A stretch of DNA of 12,324 bases, taken from Clostridia bacterium. Its GTDB lineage: Bacteria; Bacillota; Clostridia; Christensenellales; Borkfalkiaceae. Location of the stretch: NCBI GenBank assembly GCA_017505675.1, contig JAFVOV010000053.1, forward strand, positions 1 through 12,324, read 5' to 3'. Shown piece by piece: positions 1-5,175 of this stretch. Made by a program: the position numbers and the translations under genes. Below the pieces are notes generated by a model, which was given only the letters and a program-made list of their open reading frames with translations, was not told the DNA's origin and made no database searches. The stretch's first letter is position 1. Each line of letters begins with the position of its first letter.

Positions 1-429
1 GACGGTGCAACCCCTTCTTCCCCTATCGAATACGATTTCGGCAAAATCAATAAGATTTACCAAGTTGGCGATAGCGCATCTTCTTCTTTCGATATACTTT
101 TCCAAACGGAAGGCTATGAAGGATATAAATACGGCACGATAACCGTTTGGGTTAAAGTTTCGGTAAATAACGGCGTTTATTCAATAGCGCAAGTAATACT
201 TGAAAGTTACACCAAGCAAACGCTTATGAGTAAACTTGACGGCAATTATTATTCAAATTTTAATTTAACCGACGTTACTAACGCATATCTTTCGGGTGAA
301 TTTTTCACCACTAACGCTCAAGCAACAAACGGCAACCCCGTTACGGGCGCAACTAAATCCGCAAACGCGGGTAACAACGCAGTAAACTGCGTAATCAAAT
401 ATTTGGGGGAAAACGGCAATGAAATCTGA
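1..429 (+). CDS. rnfG: RnfG subunit of the Rnf electron transport complex, C-terminal part (5' end outside window)
   Basis: The reading frame is open from base 1 to the TGA at 427-429 and gives the last 142 residues of RnfG. RnfG is a membrane-anchored subunit whose extracytoplasmic domain carries covalently bound FMN and passes electrons through the Rnf complex (ferredoxin:NAD+ oxidoreductase, ion-pumping). The visible part shows the FMN-binding domain: a beta-rich stretch (GTITVWVKVSVNNGVYSIAQ) and the flavinylation motif T-G-A-T at 343-354, which matches the S/T-G-A-T type used by ApbE flavin transferase. The usual ETPGLG signature is not recognisable; that position reads ESYTKQTL. An ATG at 226 is internal, since homology and the open frame continue upstream. 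The stop overlaps the rnfE start by 11 bases. Order G-E-A-B is that of rnfCDGEAB operons, so rnfC and rnfD are expected upstream. Identification rests on motif plus context. Confidence 0.88.
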   Translation, partial: DGATPSSPIEYDFGKINKIYQVGDSASSSFDILFQTEGYEGYKYGTITVWVKVSVNNGVYSIAQVILESYTKQTLMSKLDGNYYSNFNLTDVTNAYLSGEFFTTNAQATNGNPVTGATKSANAGNNAVNCVIKYLGENGNEI

Positions 430-1069
430 TTTTAAGAAAATTGCGTTTGACGGCGTTATCGGCAGTAACCCCACCTTAAAACTAGTTCTTGGCACTTGCC
501 CCACTTTGGCGCTTACCACAATGGCTATGAACGGAATAGGTATGGGGCTTGCGGTTACTTTCGTTTTAATATGCAGTAACGTGCTAATATCACTTCTTCG
601 CAAAGTTATACCTAACCAAGTGCGCATACCTGCATTCGTGCTGATAATTGCAACTTTCGTTACTATAGTAAGATTACTTCTTGATAAACTTCTACCAGAC
701 CTTTACGAAAGTTTAGGGCTTTACCTTCCGCTTATCGTAGTAAACTGTATAATCCTTGCGCGCGCAGAAAGTTTTGCAAGTAAAAACGGCGTTATCAAAA
801 GCGCGGCTGACGGTCTTTTTATGGGCATAGGTTTCACTATTGCTTTAACGCTTATGGGCGCGGTGAGAGAAATTTTAGGTAGCGGAGCGATTTTCGGTGT
901 TAAACTTTGGAGTTTTTCAATAGGCTTTTTCGCATCAAGCGCGGGCGCGTTCTTTACCTACGCCGTGTTTATTGCTATGTTTAGTTTCTTTTCTTCTTTA
1001 ATATCTAAAAAAAGAAAGAAAACTAACTTACCATTACCCGAAGAAAATAACGACAAGGGGGTAAATTAA
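419..1069 (+). CDS. rnfE: RnfE, integral membrane subunit of the Rnf complex
   Basis: RnfE is a membrane subunit of about 200 residues with six transmembrane helices (216 here). It pairs with RnfA, and the two share an inverted fold and hold an iron-sulfur centre in the middle of the membrane. The family signatures are visible: GTCPTLA with Cys27, GLYLPLIVVNC with Cys110, and GAVREILG near residues 147-154. The two cysteines match the pair known to bind the membrane [2Fe-2S] cluster in NqrD/NqrE and Rnf homologues. Hydrophobic segments fill the chain apart from a charged C-terminal tail (about residues 195-216). The start ATG lies inside the end of rnfG, with GGGGGA at 405-410 as ribosome binding site, eight bases away. 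rnfA follows after one base, so translation is probably coupled. Confidence 0.96.
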   Translation: MKSDFKKIAFDGVIGSNPTLKLVLGTCPTLALTTMAMNGIGMGLAVTFVLICSNVLISLLRKVIPNQVRIPAFVLIIATFVTIVRLLLDKLLPDLYESLGLYLPLIVVNCIILARAESFASKNGVIKSAADGLFMGIGFTIALTLMGAVREILGSGAIFGVKLWSFSIGFFASSAGAFFTYAVFIAMFSFFSSLISKKRKKTNLPLPEENNDKGVN

Positions 1070-1070
1070 A

Positions 1071-1676
1071 ATGGCTGAATTCATTATGATAATAGTTTCG
1101 GCGGTGTTTATTAACAACTTTGTCGTAGTTCAATTTTTAGGTATTTGCCCGTTCCTTGGCGTTTCAAAAGACTTTAAGAGCGCTCTAGGCATGGGGCTTG
1201 CAGTTACTTTCGTTATGACGCTAACTTGCTTAATAACGTATCCGCTATATACTTTCGTTTTAGTTCCGCTCGGCATTGAATTTATGGAAATTATTATTTT
1301 CATATTCATAATTGCCGCTATAGTACAAATGATAGAAATGGCGTTAAAGAAATTCTCCCCAACGCTTTATAACGCAATGGGTATATATTTACCGCTTATT
1401 ACTACCAACTGCGCAGTTTTAGGCGTTGCGGAATTAGTTATTGACCAAGCGCAAATGATGGCTCTTTTAGGTATAGCAGAGATGAGTATGGGCGTTGCCG
1501 TTTTATACGGTCTTTTCGCAGGGCTTGGCTTTACGCTTGCAATAGTTCTTATGAGCGGTATGCGTGAAAAAATAACCCGTCTGCCTATAAATAAGCACCT
1601 TAAAGGTTTCCCGATAGCAATGATAACCGCTTGCTTTATAGCAATGGCGTTTTACGTTTTCGCGTTGGTTATATAA
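1071..1676 (+). CDS. rnfA: RnfA, integral membrane subunit of the Rnf complex
   Basis: RnfA is the homologous partner of RnfE: a protein of about 200 residues (201 here) with six membrane helices, inserted with the opposite topology. Signature stretches include FINNFVVVQFLGICPFLGVS with Cys26, the GMGLAVTFVMT helix, GIYLPLITTNC with Cys114, and LMSGMREK near the C-terminus. Cys26 and Cys114 are the expected ligands of the intramembrane iron-sulfur cluster shared with RnfE. The start is preceded by AAGGGGGT at 1055-1062, eight bases from the ATG. The gene sits one base after rnfE and 12 bases before rnfB, clearly in one transcript. Electrons from RnfB are thought to cross the membrane through RnfA/RnfE to RnfG and RnfD; that is family knowledge, not seen here. 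Confidence 0.97.
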   Translation: MAEFIMIIVSAVFINNFVVVQFLGICPFLGVSKDFKSALGMGLAVTFVMTLTCLITYPLYTFVLVPLGIEFMEIIIFIFIIAAIVQMIEMALKKFSPTLYNAMGIYLPLITTNCAVLGVAELVIDQAQMMALLGIAEMSMGVAVLYGLFAGLGFTLAIVLMSGMREKITRLPINKHLKGFPIAMITACFIAMAFYVFALVI

Positions 1677-1688
1677 AGGGGGTTTATA

Positions 1689-2504
1689 ATGAAATATAAT
1701 TTACTTAATTCAATAAATACCACTACCCTTTTCACCGTTATAGGCATAGTTGCGGCGCTTGCAGTAGTTTTTGCAGTACTTATTCTTTTAGTAAACAAAT
1801 TCTGCGCGGTTAAAGAAGATGAAAAAGCCAAAGCCGTTCAAGAACACCTTGCTGGCGCTAATTGTGGCGGTTGCGGTTATGCAGGTTGCGCAGATTTTGC
1901 TAAAGCACTATCTGAAGGCACGGCAAATTTAAATTCTTGCGGAGCGACTGCTTGCAAAGACAAAGAAAAAATTGCGGAAATTTTAGGCATCCCCTTTTCC
2001 GCTACGGCAGAAAAAGTTGCAGTAGTAAAATGCGCAGGCGGAAAAAACAGCAAAGATAAATTCACCTACGTCGGCAATAGCACTTGTGAAGCCTTAATTT
2101 CGGCTATGGGCGGAAATAAAGTTTGCCCCGAAGGTTGTCTTGGGAACGGCTCTTGCGTTGCCGCTTGCTCGTCTAACGGCGTAAAAGTAATAGACGGCGT
2201 TGCTTGTATAGATAAAGATATATGCGTTGCTTGTGGCGCTTGCGTAAATAAATGCCCCAAACATATTATTGAACTCATACCAAAAACTGCTAAAGTTTAC
2301 GTTGCTTGTTCAACAAAATGTAAAGGTAAAGAAGTTATCAACGCTTGTTCGGTTGGCTGTATCGGTTGCGGACTGTGCGCTAAAAATTGCCCACAAGGCG
2401 CAATTAGTATAGTCGACAATTTAGCCGTTATCGATTATGATAAATGCAACGGTTGCTTAACCTGCTTAAATAAATGCCCAAGAAAGTGCATTTTGAAATT
2501 TTAA
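1689..2504 (+). CDS. rnfB: RnfB, iron-sulfur subunit of the Rnf complex
   Basis: RnfB accepts electrons from reduced ferredoxin on the cytoplasmic side and passes them into the membrane part of the complex. The 271-residue chain begins with one transmembrane helix (about residues 12-36). It is followed by the 4Fe-4S domain Cys59-X2-Cys62-X4-Cys67 with Cys84, then a ferredoxin-like part with cysteines at 146, 150, 156 and 160 and at 179, 182, 185 and 189. A linker with Cys207, 211 and 220 follows, then two more clusters at 224/227/230/234 and 253/256/259/263. This cysteine layout is that of clostridial RnfB. The chain ends directly after the last cluster, without an extra tail. AAAGGGGG at 1675-1682 is the ribosome binding site. 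rnfB is the last gene of the operon, with an intrinsic terminator 13 bases downstream. Confidence 0.97.
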   Translation: MKYNLLNSINTTTLFTVIGIVAALAVVFAVLILLVNKFCAVKEDEKAKAVQEHLAGANCGGCGYAGCADFAKALSEGTANLNSCGATACKDKEKIAEILGIPFSATAEKVAVVKCAGGKNSKDKFTYVGNSTCEALISAMGGNKVCPEGCLGNGSCVAACSSNGVKVIDGVACIDKDICVACGACVNKCPKHIIELIPKTAKVYVACSTKCKGKEVINACSVGCIGCGLCAKNCPQGAISIVDNLAVIDYDKCNGCLTCLNKCPRKCILKF

Positions 2505-2516
2505 TTAGAAAAATTG

Positions 2517-2549
2517 AAAGGACTGTATAAAAACAGTCCTTTTCTTTTT
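2517..2549 (+). terminator. Intrinsic terminator of the rnf operon
   Basis: A perfect 10-bp stem (2517-2526 with 2533-2542) encloses a six-base loop and runs into TTTTCTTTTT. It lies 13 bases after the rnfB stop, which makes it the end of the rnf transcript. Confidence 0.9.
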
Positions 2550-2603
2550 AGATAGTAATAAAGCAAAAAATCTGTAAAAATTTTAAATTTAACGGCAAAA
2601 TGC

Positions 2604-2632
2604 TTGTAAAATTCTTTTCTATTTGATACAAT
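2604..2632 (+). promoter_or_regulatory. Probable sigma-A promoter of tRNA-Gln
   Basis: A -35 box TTGTAA (2604-2609) and a -10 box TACAAT (2627-2632) are separated by exactly 17 bases. The -10 has an upstream TGA at 2624-2626, an extended -10 (TGnTACAAT). Expected transcription start is near 2639, about 11 bases before the mature tRNA. This gives the tRNA its own transcript, separate from the rnf operon, which is terminated just upstream. Confidence 0.7.
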
Positions 2633-2649
2633 ACATAAGCAGTTGAAAT

Positions 2650-2724
2650 AGGGGTGTCGCCAAGCGGTAAGGCCACGGACTCTGACTCCGTCATTCGTTG
2701 GTTCGAATCCAGCCACCCCTGCCA
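2650..2724 (+). tRNA. tRNA-Gln (anticodon CTG)
   Basis: The cloverleaf folds fully. The acceptor stem AGGGGTG pairs with CACCCCT at 2714-2720, the D-arm follows with CAAGCGGTAAGG, and the anticodon stem ACGGA/TCCGT holds the loop CTCTGAC. The anticodon is CTG at 2682-2684, reading CAG codons. The T-arm GTTGG/CCAGC has the loop TTCGAAT. The discriminator is G at 2721 and CCA is encoded at 2722-2724. The A1-U72 closing pair and G73 are typical of bacterial tRNA-Gln. Because C34 pairs only with G, the genome should also have a tRNA-Gln(TTG) elsewhere. Confidence 0.97.
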
Positions 2725-2762
2725 AAAAGCACAGTTCATCTTTTGATGAACTGTGCTTTTTT
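2725..2762. terminator. Bidirectional intrinsic terminator between tRNA-Gln and degV
   Basis: A perfect 13-bp stem (2728-2740 with 2745-2757) has a TTTT loop and is flanked by an A tract on the left and a T tract on the right, so it works on either strand. It starts immediately after the tRNA CCA and ends one base before the degV stop codon. It therefore ends both convergent transcripts. Confidence 0.92.
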
Positions 2763-2763
2763 G

Positions 2764-3585
2764 TTATACTTTCTTTTGAACGAATACGTAGCCGAATGCG
2801 TTTGGTCCCCAATGGCAAGCAATAGCAGGGTCTAAATTATCTTTTTCAATCATAATACCCACGTACTCTTTAGGCGTTTTACTTATCAACTCGGTTAAAT
2901 TATCCAAATTAAACGTATACGAAGGAACGATAGGATAATTAACGTCACAATTTTCCAAAGCGTTGATTAAGTATTTCATAGCGCTTTTAAGCCCTATGAC
3001 TTTCCCCGCTACCTTAACGGAATTTTTAAGCGCAATTACGGGCTTTATTTTTAAAATCGTGCCTACCGCCCAACTTGTAACTCCAAGCCTACCGCCCTTA
3101 CGCAAATAGTCAAGCGTTTCAGGCACGGCAAGCGCGATTATTCTTGACGCAAGAGCGTTTAATTTTTCTTCAACGAAGTCTAAAGTTTCATTTAAGTATT
3201 TATTTGCTTCTTTAACCAAAATCTTTATCCCGCCTACAGCGCTTTGAGAATCCACAACCCTAACTTTATCATTATCTTTAAATAGCATTTTCAAAGCGTT
3301 ATGCGTACCGGATATAGCCGAAGAAATGGTTATAATTAAAACGTCAAACCCTTCTTCAACGCATTTAGACACCCGCTCTAAAGTATCTTCCATTGACGGA
3401 AGTGACGTTTTAGGGAATTGCCAGTCTTCAATTAACGCCTTATAAAAAACGTCCATTGAAAGGTCTACCCCGTCGGAATATTCCTTATTATTTAATAAAA
3501 TTTTAAGTGGTAAAATTTCCACGTTATAAAGTTCTTTTTCTTCTTGTTTAATACTACTGCCAGAATCCACGAAAATTTTAATCAT
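2764..3585 (-). CDS. DegV family fatty-acid-binding protein
   Basis: The 273-residue product belongs to the DegV (FakB-like) family, two-domain proteins that bind a fatty acid and, in some members, present it to a fatty acid kinase. Visible family marks are DSGSS at residues 7-11, PLKI at 26-29, KTSLPS near 59-64, SSAISGTHNAL at 88-98 (ligand carboxylate binding), VDSQSA at 111-116, the LRKGGRLG loop at 161-168, IKPVIAL at 180-186, and HWGPNAFGY near the C-terminus. Length is normal for the family. The ATG has AGAAGG at 3593-3598, seven bases upstream. No FakA-type kinase gene is nearby, so whether it serves phospholipid synthesis is not shown. Most Clostridia carry several DegV paralogues, and the exact ligand cannot be read from sequence. 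Confidence 0.92.
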   Translation of the reverse strand: MIKIFVDSGSSIKQEEKELYNVEILPLKILLNNKEYSDGVDLSMDVFYKALIEDWQFPKTSLPSMEDTLERVSKCVEEGFDVLIITISSAISGTHNALKMLFKDNDKVRVVDSQSAVGGIKILVKEANKYLNETLDFVEEKLNALASRIIALAVPETLDYLRKGGRLGVTSWAVGTILKIKPVIALKNSVKVAGKVIGLKSAMKYLINALENCDVNYPIVPSYTFNLDNLTELISKTPKEYVGIMIEKDNLDPAIACHWGPNAFGYVFVQKKV

Positions 3586-3628
3586 TTAATAACCTTCTTT
3601 TAACGTATTCGCTTTTTAAGCCAAAATT

Positions 3629-3639
3629 ATTATATACCA
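3629..3639 (-). promoter_or_regulatory. Possible promoter -10 of the degV-family gene
   Basis: On the minus strand, TGGTATATAAT contains TATAAT at 3634-3629, about 44 bases before the ATG. TG at 3639-3638 fits an extended -10 ahead of TATATA. No good -35 box lies at the right distance, so the call rests on the -10 alone. Confidence 0.4.
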
Positions 3640-3675
3640 TTAGTATAAAAAAAGTACTCTATTGTTTTATTTTAT

Positions 3676-3708
3676 CTTTCTACCTTTTATGAATAACATT
3701 GTAGAAAG
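3676..3708. repeat. Short inverted repeat in the degV/PHP intergenic region
   Basis: CTTTCTAC (3676-3683) and GTAGAAAG (3701-3708) form an 8-bp inverted repeat around a 17-base spacer. The GTAGAA core recurs in the larger neighbouring hairpin, so the arms could also pair with it. The function is unknown. Confidence 0.4.
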
Positions 3709-3710
3709 TT

Positions 3711-3745
3711 AAAGGCGTATTCTACTAACCGTAGAATACGCCTTT
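3711..3745 (-). terminator. Strong hairpin, probable terminator of the exonuclease-PHP transcript
   Basis: A perfect 15-bp stem (3711-3725 with 3731-3745) carries a five-base loop. It lies 65 bases after the stop of the PHP gene and before the degV promoter. On the minus strand the stem ends in TTTAACTTTCT, a weak T tract. On the plus strand it is followed by ATTTATATTTTTTT, a better one, yet no plus-strand gene precedes it. The whole 225-base gap (3586-3810) holds this hairpin, the smaller repeat beside it and the degV promoter; no small gene was found there. Confidence 0.6.
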
Positions 3746-3810
3746 ATTTATATTTTTTTACTGATTTTTCAACTTAATAATCACTTTTTCCAAAAAACTC
3801 GTGGTGTGTA

Positions 3811-4536
3811 TTAAATTATTATTCCTTTAGACGCTTTATATTTTTTAAGATTATTTATATAATCTTGTTCGTCGGTAAAAAACTCGGCTTTACCTTTCAT
3901 TAAGTAATCTGCAAGGGATTTTTCGTCATTTATATATTCAGGTATAAGCGCGTAAGACGATATAGGTTGGTCCTTATCGTGATAATCGCAACCAACCATT
4001 TCTATAAGCGAATTTTCTTCACAAAACTTTTTAGCAAGCGCGTTGTTGTTTACGTGATGAAAATGCCCGTTAAACGATTCAGCGCCGTGCATATATTTAG
4101 GGTTTCCTGTATCTACGCCCTCTCTAAACGGGTGCGTTTGATACATAAAAATTCCGTTCTTTTCAGCAAGCGCAAAAAGTTCTTTTTGAGTTAGTTCGTA
4201 AAGCGTTGGATTTTTATATAAAAACTCCCTATCAAAGCCGTATAGCATATATTCGGTATTGGTTGGTATAATTCTTATTTCCGCGCCAAAAAACGCTTTT
4301 AAGCCACGTTTAGCGCCCTTTTCTTTCAAATCGTCATAAAGCGCAAAGAATTTATCCACCTTATCTTTTAACGTAATTTCATCTGAAGTTTCAACGGGAT
4401 TATAAGAAGAATAGTGATTGGTAAGAACTACCCCGCCAAAACCTTTTGCCGTATAATCATCAATAATATCATCCATCGTTGCGTGACCGCAAACGCTACC
4501 GCCTAATGAATGGCAATGCAATTCAACTTTTATCAT
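3811..4536 (-). CDS. PHP-domain metal-dependent phosphoesterase
   Basis: The 241-residue product is a stand-alone PHP (polymerase and histidinol phosphatase) domain, a TIM-barrel-like fold that uses a cluster of metal ions to split phosphoester bonds. The metal-binding motifs are all present: HCH at residues 7-9, NH at 40-41, Glu86 in GAEIRI, THP at 134-136 and DYH at 184-186. Nothing is fused to it. The substrate is unknown; relatives act on histidinol phosphate, nucleotides or nucleic acid ends. The start chosen is the ATG at 4536, because AAGGAG at 4547-4542 stands five bases before it; the GTG six bases upstream overlaps that site and cannot use it. The ATG overlaps the exonuclease stop as ATGA, so the two genes are translationally coupled and may act together. 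Confidence 0.88.
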   Translation of the reverse strand: MIKVELHCHSLGGSVCGHATMDDIIDDYTAKGFGGVVLTNHYSSYNPVETSDEITLKDKVDKFFALYDDLKEKGAKRGLKAFFGAEIRIIPTNTEYMLYGFDREFLYKNPTLYELTQKELFALAEKNGIFMYQTHPFREGVDTGNPKYMHGAESFNGHFHHVNNNALAKKFCEENSLIEMVGCDYHDKDQPISSYALIPEYINDEKSLADYLMKGKAEFFTDEQDYINNLKKYKASKGIII

Positions 4537-5123
4537 AAACACTCCTTAACAGCGGTAAATTCCGCGTATTTTTCCATTGCTCTATTTGCTACAAGATAAA
4601 CTGCCGTAGTATCAAACCTTGCGTCGTGATAGCCTGCTTTTGCGCCAAATAGTTTAGCAAGTTCATTTGATATATCATTATCTTTAATACCTAAAAAAGA
4701 ACTTAGTTCGTTAAGTTTAGGATATTTATACCCAACCCCGCTATTGCGCGGAAGTTTACAAATAGGCGTGGTCTTTTTCATAGTGCAAAAACTATTATTT
4801 ATAATAAAATCTTTGCCGATACGCTCATATTCCGTTCTCATAAAAGAAAAGTCAAACGCGGTATTGTGCGAAACGATAAGGTCAGCCGAAAGAAAATCTT
4901 TCTCTATCTCATCAAAATAATCTAAAAACCTTTTCCCACAAGACAACTCCCTTAACTTTTCCACCGAAAAGCCGTGCACCATAAACGCGCCGTATTCCAC
5001 GCTATCAACGGTGAAAAAGAAATTTTTTGCCGTTACGCCCTGTTTATCTTGCATAACGTACGAGAGTTGACATATTTGCCCCGGATGAAGCCCGGTGGTT
5101 TCTGTATCAAAATAAATTATCAT
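4533..5123 (-). CDS. DEDDh-family 3'-5' exonuclease
   Basis: The 196-residue product is a DnaQ-like (DEDDh) exonuclease, which removes nucleotides from 3' ends of DNA or RNA with two metal ions. The catalytic residues can be placed: Asp6 and Glu8 in DTET (ExoI), Asp91 in SHNTAFDFS (ExoII), and His166 and Asp171 in YHDARFDTTA (ExoIII, H-x4-D). It is a lone catalytic domain without polymerase, helicase or GIY-YIG parts, so it may be a proofreading-like subunit or a repair or RNA-trimming enzyme; which one is unknown. The start chosen is the ATG at 5123, directly before the conserved IIYFDTET. An in-frame TTG at 5144 lies inside a terminator stem and lacks a ribosome binding site. The chosen ATG also lacks a clear one. 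The gene overlaps the PHP gene by four bases. Confidence 0.87.
   Translation of the reverse strand: MIIYFDTETTGLHPGQICQLSYVMQDKQGVTAKNFFFTVDSVEYGAFMVHGFSVEKLRELSCGKRFLDYFDEIEKDFLSADLIVSHNTAFDFSFMRTEYERIGKDFIINNSFCTMKKTTPICKLPRNSGVGYKYPKLNELSSFLGIKDNDISNELAKLFGAKAGYHDARFDTTAVYLVANRAMEKYAEFTAVKECL
4542..4547 (-). promoter_or_regulatory. Ribosome binding site that fixes the PHP gene start
   Basis: AAGGAG, five bases before the ATG at 4536, lies inside the last codons of the exonuclease gene. It rules out the in-frame GTG at 4542, whose first base is the last base of this site. Confidence 0.85.
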
Positions 5124-5130
5124 AAGCGGT

Positions 5131-5163
5131 TTATAAAAGGGCAAAACTTTTCGTTTTGCCCTT
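5131..5163 (-). terminator. Intrinsic terminator after the lipoprotein gene
   Basis: A perfect 11-bp stem (5163-5153 with 5147-5137) with a five-base loop is followed on the minus strand by further T residues (stem plus tail read CCCTTTTAT). It lies 12 bases past the lipoprotein stop. Its T tract ends about eight bases before the exonuclease ATG, so the exonuclease needs either read-through or a start point inside this region. Confidence 0.85.
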
Positions 5164-5175
5164 AATTGTTTTTGA

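Noticed and set aside
226..429. ATG at 226 as the start of a small separate gene
   Set aside because: The same frame is open to base 1 and reads as RnfG-like sequence upstream, so this is an internal Met of a gene cut by the window edge.
265..627. Minus-strand open frame of 120 codons opposite rnfG/rnfE
   Set aside because: It lies antisense to well-conserved rnf genes, has no ribosome binding site that I could see and no recognisable family.
2501..2818. Minus-strand open frames across the tRNA and its terminator
   Set aside because: They run through a fully folded tRNA-Gln and a terminator hairpin and resemble no protein family; tRNA antisense frames of this kind are a common false call.
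3633..3647. TATAC-N5-GTATA over the degV -10 region, and GTATA-N3-TATAC near 7116-7128, as operators
   Set aside because: Arms of five A/T-rich bases around promoters are expected by chance, and the two sites do not match each other in spacing or orientation.
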